The notes under the pieces: generated by a model
What the model was told of the DNA's origin: nothing
Seen by the model: only the letters and a program-made list of their open reading frames with translations
Database searches by the model: none
NCBI GenBank assembly: GCA_016800925.1
Contig: JABCPU010000034.1
Location: 1-64,000 of the forward strand
Length of the DNA stretch: 64,000 nucleotides
Source of the DNA: Suillus spraguei
Lineage: Eukaryota > Basidiomycota > Agaricomycetes > Boletales > Suillaceae
Direction: 5' to 3'
Shown: in pieces, positions 11,985-23,200 of the stretch
Numbering within the stretch: position 1 is the first letter of the stretch
Layout: every line of letters begins with the position of its first letter
Translations under genes and position numbers: made by a program

Positions 11985-12241
11985 TCAGAACCTTCCTGCA
12001 CTCTTTTGGACTTGTCTGAACTCACCTGCATTCATTTATGCTTCCTTGTGCTTGTTTGGATTTGCCTGCACTCATTTGGACTTGCCTGTACTCATTTGGA
12101 CTTGCCTGTACTCATTTGGACTTGCCTGCATTCATTTGTACTTCCCTGCACTCATTTGGACCTGCCTGGACTTGCATGCATTTGTCTGTGCTTGCCTATG
12201 CTCATTTGGACTCACATGGACTTATCTGTATTCATCTGGAC
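11985..12241 (+). repeat. Minisatellite, 20-bp unit (left part)
   Basis: Imperfect tandem copies of CTTGCCTGCACTCATTTGGA, with variants such as CTTGCCTGTACTCATTTGGA. The array resumes at 13002 beyond the hAT-like insertion. One frame reads as alternating CLHSFGLACTHLDL-like peptides, a consequence of the repeat and not evidence of a gene. Confidence 0.85.
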
Positions 12242-13001
12242 TAGTGATGTGCTGGGCCTGGCTTGGCCTGAAAGCCATGGCCTGGGCCTGGCTTCAGAGG
12301 GCTTGGGCCTGGTGAAAACTCAGGCCAGGCCCATCCAAAGGGCTTGGGCCTGGCCTGGGCTTGGCTTTGGCCCAGGCCAGGGCCTCACAATCAAAAATAC
12401 AGAAATAGTGAAAAATGCAATATTTATTTTTTGAAGCACTAGCAGTACTAGTCAGACAATATGTCAGATAGCTCCAAATCCCAGGCAGTGCTCCCTTGAA
12501 CACCAGAATCAACTTCCTTACCAACTTCCAGCTCTTCCAATGCTAGCTCTAAAGCAGATGAAGGGGGAGGCTCACAAAACATAAGGTTGCAATTGTACAA
12601 CATATGTAAGACTTGGATAGCCTTCACAACATCACCCTTCAGGCAATTTTGCCACTTGGTAATGGTTAGAGCAGCAGCCAAAAAGGCATGCTTACTTGAT
12701 ACTGAGGCAGCCATGATAGATAAGTAGTCATGGGCAAGAGATGCCCACACTGGGTATTGCTGAGCATTTAACTTCAAGTTCAAGTTAGTAGTGTAAGATA
12801 AATGTCAGACCCCACTGTGAGAGTCATTCTTGGGCTGGTTATGTTGTTCAGCTGACTTCCAGCAGATCCTTACAATTTCAATTTAGTCTACTGCACAGTA
12901 CATTCCAGCAATTGCCTTCCCTATGTAGAGGCCCTGGCCTGAGCCCTAGGCTATGGCCTATGAGGGCCTGAGGGCCTGAGGCCAGGCCCGGCACATCACT
13001 A
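12242..13001. mobile_element. Non-autonomous hAT-like element (760 bp)
   Basis: The left end is TAGTGATGTGCTGGGCCTGG and the right end is its near-perfect inverse (one mismatch in the first 20 bases). It is flanked by 8-bp near-identical direct repeats, ATCTGGAC (12234-12241) and GTCTGGAC (13002-13009), as expected for hAT. Subterminal GGCCTGGC/GCCAGGCC motifs are abundant at both ends. The interior retains only the dimerisation end of a transposase. It was inserted into the 20-bp minisatellite. Confidence 0.85.
12448..12783 (-). pseudogene. hAT transposase C-terminal dimerisation fragment
   Basis: The minus-strand frame includes LNAQQYPVWASLAHDYLSIM, then ASVSSKHAFLAAALTITK and LKGDVVKAIQVLHMLYN. 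That matches the hAT-family C-terminal dimerisation region (a YP.W..LA..YL.I.A.S...R.FS pattern), with the usual SSER.FS motif altered to SSKHAFL. The RNase-H-like catalytic part is absent. It is a relic carried by a deletion-derived element. Confidence 0.8.
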
Positions 13002-13314
13002 GTCTGGACTTGTCTGTGCTTGCCTACCCTCATTTGGACTCACATAGACTCGTCTGAATTTGTCTGCTTGCCTGCACTCATTTGAACTTGTCTGGGTCCC
13101 TCATTTGAACTTGCCTTAGCTTATCTGCTTGTGTCTGCTCGTGCCTGTACCCCTGCTCCTCTCATTCTGGCGCCTTCAGGTGTCATTCGCATACGTTCAA
13201 GCCACGTCAGCATTTGCTGACATGCACTGGGCATATGCATTAAACACTGGCAAAGGGCTCGGCAGCCAAGTATGTGTTAGAACATAGCACTATACACAGA
13301 CAGCATGTACATAG
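13002..13314 (+). repeat. Minisatellite, right part, and flanking DNA
   Basis: Diverged copies of the same 20-bp unit (CTTGCCT.C.CTCATTTG.A) continue to about 13135. The remainder up to 13314 shows no recognisable gene. Confidence 0.7.
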
Positions 13315-14335
13315 TCATCTCATCCACATCCAAGCCTTCTTATTGTTCCGATAATAAAATCCACACTGATCGGGTGTCTGCTTCTTGAAGCATTGTGGTT
13401 TCATCACCTTTCTGATGAAAATAGGCTCGAACCTCTCACTTCCATCTGCATTGCAGGCTAATCCAATGGAGATACAGAACTCTTCCTTCTTCTTACCACT
13501 CATTTGTTGTGTTGCAAGACCATGGTCTGGAGGCGCACTAAAATGAACAAATGAGGTTCTGTAAATTCAGGAACAAAATTTCAATGAAAACTCACTAGGG
13601 AAAGAAGGATGTCTTGTCAAAATTCCAATGATCTTGGGGAGCAAACTTTGCCAAAATCTTGCAGCAATGCTCTTGTTCTTTGTCAACAGCTTCAGTGTCA
13701 ACAGACCCAGCTTCCCCATGCTGTCAGTACTCATGAATCTTGTAGGCATTGCAAAATTATTGAAGCCATTCCCCTGACAGTCTTTCATTTTCTGGGACAT
13801 CAAACTCATCTTCAAACCTTCTCCATTTCTCCCACAGCATAGGCCCAGTCACTGTTTCATGTCTATTCTCCATATGCCTGACCCAGAGAATCAAGGCACG
13901 CTTGACATCAGGCCTTGTCACAATTCTTGGCCGCTTTGATGACAATGCACTAGGGTTGTCATTGACCTGCGCTTCCATTTTTGGACGTTCCCTTAACTTG
14001 CATGATAAGGTTGACTGCATGAAAATGAGTGCATCCGATTTGAGAGTTTTGAAGTGTTCAACAACTTCAGTTGTGTCACAGTAGGATGAGAATCAATAAA
14101 ATGATAGACTGTAATCCAGTCAGAGAGTGTGAGATTTGGTGAGAAGTGCATTCACTGGCTGTAGAATGAGCTGAAGTTTGAGGATTGTCCTTAGTGTTTT
14201 TCTGCCACTTTGCAGGCTGGTTGCATACAGTGGGCTTGTCATGAGGTTTGCACTTTAAGTTTAGAGACATTTTCAAGTAGTATGGTATCATTTCAATTGC
14301 TTGCTGGCTTCTATACATAGTCAAAAGAGACAATA
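13310..14335 (-). pseudogene. pogo/Tigger-type (CENP-B-like) transposase relic
   Basis: From right to left the minus strand gives VVEHFKTLKSDALIFMQSTL (psq-like HTH), then SSKRPRIVTRPDVKRALILW and PMLWEKWRRFEDEFDVPENE (CENP-B-type HTH), a broken linker, and MSGKKKEEFCISIGLACNAD with KPQCFKKQTPDQCGFYYRNN, the first part of a DDE endonuclease domain of the pogo family. Segments lie in different frames and the catalytic region stops near 13315, so the gene is truncated and frameshifted. No terminal repeats were identified. Confidence 0.8.
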
Positions 14336-14339
14336 CCAC

Positions 14340-14700
14340 TGAAGCACAACAATAAATTTATGCGCTATGTTATTGTACACATGTCCCACCCTATCAAATC
14401 AATACTCATAATGCATATTGGGTATACAAACATTATGTATTATGCATCTAATTACTTGGGAACAATGTCAGGATCCACAAAAGTCGATGCATTATGACCA
14501 TTTCAACTATATATTAAGGCTGACTTATTGGGAAACCCAGGTGCCAGCTTTCCATACAAAGAAGAGTTGTCACACATTTGTCACACATTACTGGCCAAAC
14601 CCACAGCATGAGTGGTGTATGGGTATCACTACCTCAGACCCGCATGGGTTACCCCAACCCATGCATTTGCCTATTACTTGCTCTTTACTAACTTTGCCCA
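14340..14700. other. Intergenic stretch
   Basis: No gene recognised. The right end merges into the 113-bp tandem repeats. Confidence 0.5.
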
Positions 14701-14901
14701 CCATCTAGCTCAAAAAGCGCAGTCTCATGCCTGGTCTTACGTTCTTCAGAACTCATCAGCCATGATGAGGGTATGCACACTGATTTTGCTTGTTTGCTCT
14801 TAGCTGTGTCCATCCTCTGCCTCAAGAAGCGTGGTCTCATACCTGGTCTTATGTTCTGAGGGTATGCACACCAATTTTGCTTGCTTGCTCTTTACTAACT
14901 G
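14701..14901 (+). repeat. 113-bp tandem repeat (left half)
   Basis: Units start CTCAA(A/G)AAGC at 14709 and 14821 (period 112) and contain TCTCATGCCTGGTCTTA and GAGGGTATGCACAC. The array is split by the Gypsy element and resumes at 18272. Confidence 0.85.
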
Positions 14902-15172
14902 TGTTACAGTTCTAATTTTACTCCTTCTATCATGTTCCATAACATTCTATTATATGATTCCTTTATCTTTTTCTTATTGGTTCTTCAATATTCTATCTCC
15001 GCTTCAATTACCTTATATGTTCTGATACCATCTCAAGTTCTTATTTCTTTAACTTGACCTATGCAGACCAGGGCCTGCAATCTACTGCTTTACTTAAACA
15101 ACTTGTTCTAAGGAGAACGCTAGACTTTGAACTTTTGATTACTAAAATGTTTGTATAATGCCGAGCATAACA
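14902..15172 (+). repeat. Gypsy 5' LTR
   Basis: 271 bp, TG...CA ends. I count about 15 differences from the 3' LTR, of which all but one are transitions, suggesting age plus cytosine-deamination-type mutation. Confidence 0.92.
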
Positions 15173-15335
15173 AAAGATCAAGTTATTTCACTACCTGTGC
15201 CATTCCCTAGAACAGGCACCAGAATCTGACACCATTATGAACCAGACCCCCAGTACCTCTAGGCTTCACCTGGAGTGAAACAGAACAAGATTTTCTTAAA
15301 GCAGACAATGAAGGGAACTACCACACTCTTGCCAC

Positions 15336-16595
15336 TTGGAGAACCCATTTAGACTCTACTGCTCCCATCGTTGGAACTTCTTCACCGAAGAATATGAACC
15401 CATCCCTGAACCAGAACCAGAACCCAAAGAACCAGAAATGTTCAAAGATGCCGACGAAATGTCCACTAAAGAAATCGGCTCTGCTCCTGCCATTTTTAAT
15501 GGCGATACTGTTAAGACTGTACTCAAGGGTAGAGAGATCCGAAGGGCTTTGGCCTCAGTTCATGCACTGTGCCCCTTTCTCGAGTAATGCCCCTTACTTC
15601 AGGGAGGAGTTATTCGTCCGAAGACCCAGAAGGAGTTGCGTGACGGATCCGGGTGTCCGAAGGTGTCGGATATGATACATCCGAAGGTTTATTCGGAACA
15701 TAAGGAGAGGACAGAGATTAAGGCTAGTTTCGGAACGAGTTCCTAACTAGAAACTAATGGAGATAGACTATCCGAAGATAGAGTCGGAGATATAGACCAT
15801 AGGAATCAATCCTAAGTCTCGGAAGGTGACTTAAAGCGGAAAGTGACTTAAGTCCGGAGGAGGCAGAATGAGTAGAATCTAAGATGATATTCGAACTAAG
15901 GTTCTACGGAGATCTACAAGTGGTTTATATACTGTACGTATCTAAGACGGATAATCAGCAAGTCCGGGACCGAGGGCTATGTATGAAGTGTAACGGGAGT
16001 CTATTAGTTAATGCACAGCGGATCAGTAAGCATGAATCGGAAATGAACACAGGAAACAGATCAGTAACACAGGACGGAAATATAAACAGCCGGAATACCG
16101 GAAACAGGAGGAATGACGAAAGGAGATAGACGCAGATATACACAAGGGAGTTAAGGTGCGAGAAGTGAGCACATTCGGATGGGTGGTCCGGGCAGGATCT
16201 GTGGACCGGACAGATATGAAATCAATCGGATCTGACTGGATATGGTTGGATCTGAGATTAGAAGTATGGTATATGACAGATACCCATACCACTCAAGGCT
16301 GGTCCCTCCAAATGGATGCCTATATGAGTATGAATGACAGTATTTACAATACAGATAAGAGGAAAATTATCTTCTTCTCAAGTAGAATGATGAAAGGAGA
16401 GGCAGCCAAGTGGGCTGAAGGCTAGTTGAAGAAAGCAGTAACTGCCAAGAACTATGGAACCTTTGAAGATCTAGCAAAGACATTCAAAGCAACCTTCTAT
16501 CCGAAGAACATCAAACAAACCATGATCAGAAGAATCTTTTCCCTGAAACAGACAGGAAGTGTAGCCACGTACACTTCTACATACATACAGCACTT
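15336..16595 (+). pseudogene. Gypsy gag, split by an insertion
   Basis: The first part runs through an acidic PEPEPEPKEPE stretch to SAPAIFNGDTVKT. The second part resumes at about 16291 with QGWSLQMDAYMSMNDSIY, KRKIIFFSSRMMKGEAAKWA, a stop, and FEDLAKTFKATFYPKN. This is a Retrotrans_gag-type capsid region. About 760 bp of unrelated DNA separates the halves. A stop after KWAEG and the downstream deletion make it non-functional. Confidence 0.8.
15529..16290. mobile_element. 762-bp insertion inside gag, type unknown
   Basis: ACTCAAGG occurs at 15521-15528 and 16291-16298, one on each side, and the gag reading breaks here and resumes afterwards. The inserted DNA is rich in TCCGAA/TTCGGA motifs and has no coding capacity. 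The 8-bp repeat might be a target duplication, but rejoining at it does not restore the frame exactly, and neither TG...CA ends nor TIRs are evident. The class stays open. Confidence 0.5.
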
Positions 16596-16599
16596 CAAG

Positions 16600-17962
16600 T
16601 GCTAATGGACTCCTCTATTCCACCCCCACTCCAATCTGCTCTTTCTGACTGGAAATTGAGCAATGGAATTCTTACATACAAGACTCTTACTTATATACCA
16701 CCAGGCAACTTATGCTGCGAACTCACCTCCCTCCATCACAACTCCCCTACTGCAGGACATCCTGGACAATACAAAACCCAGGAATTACTCTCTCATGATT
16801 ACTGGTGGCCAGGTCTGGCTACCTTTGTCAAGAACTTCATAGACGGTTGTTGCATCTGCAAACAGAATAAAGTAAACACGCACCCGTCTTCTCCACCACT
16901 CTTTCCCATTCCCGCTCCCATATCCAACTGACCCTTTGCCCATTGCTCGGTTGATCTTATCACCGACTTACTTACCCCTTTCCGATAGCTTTGACAGTAT
17001 TATGGTTGTGGTTGACCATGGCCTTTCGAAGGGGGTAGTTTTCACACCTTGCCTCAAAACGATAGATGCCAAAGGTGTCGCCAATATTTTCTTCTCCAAA
17101 GTTTTCTCTAGATACGGACTTTATGATAAAATTATCTCTGACCGTGGACCCCAATTCGCTTCTCAATTCCAGATAACTCCTCAGATACAAAAATTCCCTT
17201 TCCACCACTTTCCATCCCCAAAGTGATGAAGAAACTGAACAAGTTAATCAAGAACTCGAAGTTTACCTTCGATCTTTTGTGCCAATGACCAAACTGGTTG
17301 GGCCACGATGCTTCCCCTTGCTGAATTTGTCCACAACTCTCATCATCATTCAGCACGTGGCACTTCCCCATTTTACCTCATGATGGGTTATCACCCAAAA
17401 CACCTTCCCGATTCACATCCCAAATCCAACATCCCTAATATCGAACAATGCCTCTTTATCCTAAACAAAGCACTAGCTGCTCATGAACTCTCTCATAACA
17501 CCATGCATCAATGAATCACATCTAAATTTGTACCATTCACTAAAGGCGACAAGGTCTGGCTCAAAGCCAAGAACCTTCATCTCAGATATCCTAATTGGAA
17601 ACTCGCACCAAAATGTGAAGGACCATTCACTATCATTGACATTCTGTCACCCATCACTTATAAACTTGCTCTACCTGCACAATGGCGTATTCACCCTGTC
17701 TTCCACACCGCACTACTCTCACCCTACAAAGAAAATAATATTCATGGACCTAATTACATCAAACCACCTCCTGATATCATTGACGGCAAAGAAGAACACA
17801 AGATTGAAGCCATTGTTGGTCATCGTGGCTCTTCATCTCGACAACAATTCTATGTCAAATGGAGGGATTCTGAGTTCTGAGAACAAATGGATTAAAGAGA
17901 ACGAACTTGGTAATGCTCATTATATTCTCACCTTTTACAAACGTGCACAATGCTTATGATAT
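16600..17962 (+). pseudogene. Gypsy integrase and chromodomain, degenerate
   Basis: An HHCC zinc-binding region (HHNSPTAGHPGQYKT, then CCICKQNK) is followed by part of the catalytic core with [13 protein letters not shown] short deletion follows, then sequence equivalent to the post-core region ([27 protein letters not shown]) and a C-terminal chromodomain-like segment (EEHKIEAIVGHRG, QFYVKWRD). The chromodomain assigns it to chromodomain-bearing Gypsy elements, which use it to target chromatin. Several frame changes and stops are present (for example near 16931, 17226 and 17514), so no functional integrase is made. Confidence 0.85.
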
Positions 17963-18000
17963 TATGTAATCAGGAATTACAACCATTAAAATGGGGGTAA

Positions 18001-18271
18001 TGTTACAGTTCTATTTTTACTCCTTCTATCATGTTCCATAACATTCTATCATACGATTCCTTTATCTTTTTCTTATTGGTTCTTCAATATTCTATCTCCA
18101 CTTCAATTACCTTATATATTCTGATACCATCTCAAGTTCCTATTTCTTTAACTTGACCTATGCAGACCAGGGCCTGCAATCTACTGCTTTACTTGAACAA
18201 CTCATTCTAAGGAGAACACTAGACTTCAAACTTTTGATTACTAAGATGTTTGTATAACGCCAAGCATAACA
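18001..18271 (+). repeat. Gypsy 3' LTR
   Basis: 271 bp, same ends as the 5' LTR, followed directly by the AACTG target duplication. Confidence 0.92.
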
Positions 18272-18495
18272 AACTGCATCCACCATCTAGCTCAAGAAGT
18301 GTGGTCTCATGCCTGGTCTTACATTCTTCAGAACTCATCAGCCATGATGAGGGTATGCACATTGATTCCACTTGCTTGCTCTATAGCCGTGTCCATCTCC
18401 TGGCTCAAGAAGCACAATCTCATGCCTGGTCTTACATTCTCCAATGAACTCATCTGCTGTAATGAGGGTATGCACACCAGTTTTGCTTTTGTTCA
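18272..18495 (+). repeat. 113-bp tandem repeat (right half)
   Basis: Units start CTCAAGAAG at 18291 and 18404 (period 113) and repeat the TCTCATGCCTGGTCTTACAT and GAGGGTATGCACAC motifs of the left half. Confidence 0.85.
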
Positions 18496-18588
18496 TTTGT
18501 AGTACTCAATTTTCTACAATAAAAGACATGTGTATATGAATCTGGTGGCTTGGTTGGCAAGTAGTCTAGTGAGATATTTGTCAGGGCT

Positions 18589-18960
18589 GCAGCAGCCTAA
18601 TGATTCAAGACACCTTAGCTAGAACAACATAGTGGACTTAAAGATGATTACTGAATTTTATGCAATACAAGACCTGTGTATGTGTTCAGCATGTGTGATT
18701 GTGTTCAGCATATCTGTGTGTGAGAGTTTTGTGTGTGTATAATATTTGAACTGATCCAGTATGGCGCTGGATCAGTTCAAATATTACACACACACAAAAC
18801 TCTCACACATACATACACACAACACACACACCAATGCTGAACACATACACAGGTCTTGTATTGCAGAAAATTCAGTACTATACTAGTATGTGCATTTTTA
18901 AGTTTTTAAGTGAAGTATGTTGTTCTAGCTAAGGTGTCTTAAATCAAATTAGGCTGCTGC
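18589..18960. repeat. 370-bp imperfect palindrome
   Basis: The left arm (18589-18759) and right arm (18767-18960) are inverted copies. Outer ends read GCAGCAGCCTAAT... and ...ATTAGGCTGCTGC; the centre is AATATTTGAACTGATCCAG, a 7-nt spacer, and its inverse. GT-rich and AC-rich tracts face each other. The structure could fold into a long hairpin. Confidence 0.9.
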
Positions 18961-20197
18961 ATGGGCCGAAGTGTCAGCCGTGGCCTGTCCACCCATTCTT
19001 GGGTACTGCTGAACATGTTGTGTTACACTAACGCTTATGTACATCTCATGATAACTACCAGTGCCAGCACCTGACTCCCAGCCCTCATGGCCTTCTAACC
19101 CTTGCAGGGGTGTAGTGATTGGAATGAGGTCTGACATTCTACTGGAGGTTGATGGTGTTAGGTGCGGTTGAGGTTGACTTTGGCTTTGAGCTGCAAAGGT
19201 ATGTGTTTTGGCTTGATGGATGGTGCCATTATGTTTTTATTTTTTGTTTGCTCTAGTCTACGTCTCTGGTCTCTGTTCTGTGTTATACAGTTAGCCATGC
19301 ACCCATTTTTCATTGACTCTCATACTTTGTCTCACCCCTGCCGAATTTTTCAGCTCATATCACATTAGTCCTAGCCATACTGCGACTCTGCTCGTCCCAT
19401 TGGTTCAAAACTACACTATGCTCTCATTTGCTGCTCTCACTCGCTCAAGTTGCTAACTGTTCTACAATTTTACTGGAGGTTGATGGTGTTCAGTGCGGCT
19501 GAGGGATTGTCGGCTCTGGAGGTGTGTGTGTTGTGTGAATTTCTGCCGCTTCATCAAGCTGACCTACCCAGTTTGCTTTGTTTCATCCTCTGTTCATTTT
19601 TTCGCCTCCACCTCGTATTCTGACCTCCCTCCTATCTCTTCTACCTGTGTCATCCCTGTCCAACCCTTTGCTCTTGACACCCTCACTCGTTTGTTGCTCT
19701 CACTCGCTGCTCTTTCTGGCTGCTTTTGCTCTCACTCGCTACTCTTGCTTGCTCACTTGGTGCTCAGACCTCGAGGCCGACTCTGAGAATGGTTAGGATA
19801 ATATTTATTAACTTGATCTATGTATTTACATCAAGTTTTAATATTTATACCCATTCAGTACCCGCATACCCATCTCCACCTGCCGCTACCTGTCGCTACC
19901 CATTCATACCCTTGGGTGTATGGGTATCGGTTTGGGTCTGATCTTCAACACCCACAGGTTTACCTGTGCCAATCACTATTTGCCAAGGCTGCAGTGGCCT
20001 AATGATTCAAGACACCTTAGCTAGAACATTGAAGATAGTTAACTTGCAAAATGCGCATATAGTACTGAATTTTCTGCATTACAATACATGTGTGTGTGTT
20101 CAGCCTATCTGTGTATGTGTTCAGCATCTCTGTGTGTCGTATGTATGTGTATGTGTGAGTTTTGGGTGTGTAATATTTGAACTGATCCAGCGCCATA
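18760..20197. mobile_element. Non-autonomous element with 200-bp inverted ends
   Basis: The right palindrome arm (18760-18960) reappears inverted at 19991-20197, ending ATATTTGAACTGATCCAGCG. The pair would form TIRs of about 200 bp around a 1.03-kb interior that has no recognised gene. Long TIRs resemble Mutator-like or foldback elements. No target duplication is visible because the left flank is another arm of the same family. Its right end lies 27 bp from the stop codon of the ParB-like gene. Confidence 0.65.
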
Positions 20198-20223
20198 TGT
20201 GCATTGTACACAAGGGAAATACA

Positions 20224-23200
20224 TTACATGGTCGCTCTAACAATAACCAATTCGTCGCCATTACGATCGTCACCAGTGTGAGCCCTCTTCTTCGGGTGGC
20301 CTGAGGTGGTTGCTACAACGTTATATCAAATAGCTATTAACACAGTTGAACTAGTTGAAATTTACCTGTAGGAGCCTTTGAACGCTTCAAAGAAGCCCTG
20401 GCAGTCTGCGTGATGGAGCTGAGAGCTGATCGACTAGTAGCTTTTGTGTCTTGCGCTTGAAGGGCAGTTTGTATTTTGTCTGCAGAATGATGGTTAACCG
20501 AAGTAAAGACTTCTCGCGATCAATTGGCGTACTTCGGTCAGTCTTATCGATGGATTGGGTGTTCGCTGTACCCGCGAAAGAAATCACGGCGCTGGTATCG
20601 ATAGTCTGATAAAGTTCTTGCCGTGCTGCGATCGGGAACATTCTATTCGTCTCACTGGGCGCGTTTCCCCCGTCCTTATCTGTCTCACCTTTTGTAGCCG
20701 CACCTGACACTGATTCAATGGGGCAAAAATTGTCACTCGAATTGTCATCAAAAGCATGTTGGCTCATTTGAAGCTCGCGCGTTGCAGGCAGCCCTACTGC
20801 TGTTGGGTCAGCAGATACATTGCCCTCGCTCAACGCATGAAAGTGATCGTCATTAGCTGAAGCTGCGTGAGTTGCAGACTGAACGGTGTTTGTGACGGAT
20901 ACTCACGAGGTATTACCGCTCTTCCTTTTCCCTTGCTCTGTGGGAGCGGTATGGACGATTCAGTCAACTGGAAGGAATCACTAATCACATCGCGTGACTC
21001 AGTACGCATGGTCGTATTATTCTTGAGATGCGCAATGTGACGAGACTGCGACCCAGATCCTGAAGACGTGGCTTGGCTCCCGGCGGCATTATCTTTGGTC
21101 ATAGCTGCTGTCAACTTCTGGGGTTGTCCATTGCGTTTTGGTTCAGCCACAGGTGGTTCGTCTTCCTGTTCACTAGCGTGATCCTCCGCACGCATGTTAT
21201 TAGTCACATGGTGATGAAACAATCATACGTATACTTACATTGGTATTCTCATCCTCCAAACCTTGCATAAGAGTTATCTTGAGATTAACCGTATCCATGA
21301 TGTCGTAAACGAAACTATCATCATTCTCTAGCGCTCGCGTGCGGAGACGAGTAGAATTGATCTCTAGTGCCTATGACAAGTGAATCGTTAGTCATTCAGT
21401 TCTGGTATAGGCGAAAAATTAGTACGAACACGTATGAGCTTCTTGAGCCCTCGAACGACGTTCGCTGCTACCGGACTGTGGGTCGACGATGTCGCCTTTG
21501 CAACTAGCATGCGCTCGACATACCCGACTAGTTTCATGATAGCAGCGTGATCATTCCCCTCCATGTCCTGGCGACTCTGCATGCGTGCATGTATCGTGTG
21601 ACAGTCATCACTGGGTACAATCTCCAATGTAGGAGTAACGTCCGGCGGAATCTCGGCTCCATCGTACCATAACCACCCCTTACGCTTGACGACCTGGCCG
21701 TTCTCCCCAAACTTACTAACTCCTCTCGTGCTCTCGGCGATGACCCTCTCCAGGATTGTGCGAAGACCCGCAACCATCGGATCTTTGAATAGACCCTCGC
21801 GTCTTTTGCGAGCCTTGACAATATCAAGCAATACTGCCTTTATTAGTGGCTCTGTATCCCGCTTGCCATTTTTTGATATGCGAGTATGCCAGTCCCAGCT
21901 CGTGACATGCATGGCAAGGATTCCAGGGACATCCTGCGATTCAGAAGTTAAATCCCGTCCTCGTCCCTTCCTTGCCAACATCAACGTATGCAACTTCTGC
22001 AGATTATCCTGCGCATCAGACCCTAGCTGTGCGAACGCTTCGTCAACTTCCTTTCGGTCTTTAAACGGCTTGTTCTTCCTCTTGCGAGCTGACATCGTCG
22101 TCAAATTGTTCTGCAGGCGCAGGACCAGCGTCCCGCGGAGTGCCCACAAGCAAGTAAACACCTGTCCTGTCCTGTCAATATCGGTGTAATCCACGCAGCA
22201 TGATACTCTATCATACATACCGCCTCTTCAATCGTCTCTTGCTCGGTTATCCTAGGTTCGTTGCGAAGATTCGTGAACATTACCTGGGACTTGTCATCCA
22301 TTGCATGGCTGTTGCGATGGAGCGTGCGATAATGCAACAGCAGAGGCTCAAACCATCCACTGACCTGACACAGCGTGTAAGTAGAACATTAGGTATGATG
22401 TATAATCAAATTATTACCTCCTCAAACGCAGCGATGTTTGACACCAGACTAGTCCACGCAATATCGAGGAGGTGGCCGCATAACAACGGTAACGGGACCT
22501 CTGGCACGCAATCCTCAGGCGTTAGCCACACAGCAATCCTCGCCACGACCCTGTCGTGAAATCGGTCAATGTCATTCCATTGCGAGGGCTTTTTTGTCGC
22601 AAGGTGCCATTTTGAGCGCAACTTGCTTGTTAGGTGGTGTAAGCAATTGTCCAGGCTGTTGATGTACTGGGGGTCCTTGGTTCCGACATTCTTAAAAGGA
22701 ATGTTACGCAACTCCTCTTGAAACAGAATGGACATATCCTCGAACACATCGTTAAAAATGGTAACTTCAGTATTGGCCTTGCTCTTGCGTATCTGCGCGA
22801 GCCACACTGCCAGTTGTTCAACTGAAGCGTTGCGGTCTGCCCCATCACTGGACGCTACTGAAATTACATTGCTCACTGTTGCGTAGTCCGGGAAGTCATC
22901 GTTCGATGCGAGCAAATTCAGAATGTGACTGTGGACCATGATAAATTGAATGAACATCTGTAACAACACATAAGGACCATGTGCGCGAATATAAATGATG
23001 TTGCTTACCCCCATGACCACATCAACTGAGTTGGCGAGCCAGGTGATCTGTAACTCCTTGCGACGGCGAAAGTGTGATCCCAGCGGCAGGAGATACAGTG
23101 CGAGCACCAAAATTAGCTGGTCGTAGCACAAAACTTTCGTCAACCGTGCATTCTTCTGCCGCTCGGTATTATCGCGCTGAGTCCATAGCTCACGTAGCGC

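Larger units (their letters stand above)
14902..18271 (+). mobile_element. Chromodomain Ty3/Gypsy element with internal deletion (3.37 kb)
   Basis: Two 271-bp LTRs (14902-15172, 18001-18271) begin TGTTACAG and end GCATAACA. A perfect 5-bp target duplication AACTG flanks the element (14897-14901, 18272-18276). The interior retains a gag segment, the integrase and a chromodomain, but protease, reverse transcriptase and RNase H are missing at about 16598. It is therefore a non-autonomous relic. It landed inside the 113-bp tandem repeat. Confidence 0.93.

Noticed and set aside
12000..12434. Long plus-strand reading frame of repeated Leu/Cys/His residues
   Set aside because: It is produced by translation of the 20-bp minisatellite and runs into the hAT-like TIR; no start context or conserved domain.
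14701..18495. Spaced repeats that might suggest a CRISPR-like array
   Set aside because: Units of about 113 bp are contiguous with no variable spacers, and the genome is eukaryotic.
21686..22189. 167-codon plus-strand frame
   Set aside because: Lies opposite an exon of the ParB-like gene, whose splicing and motif evidence is stronger.
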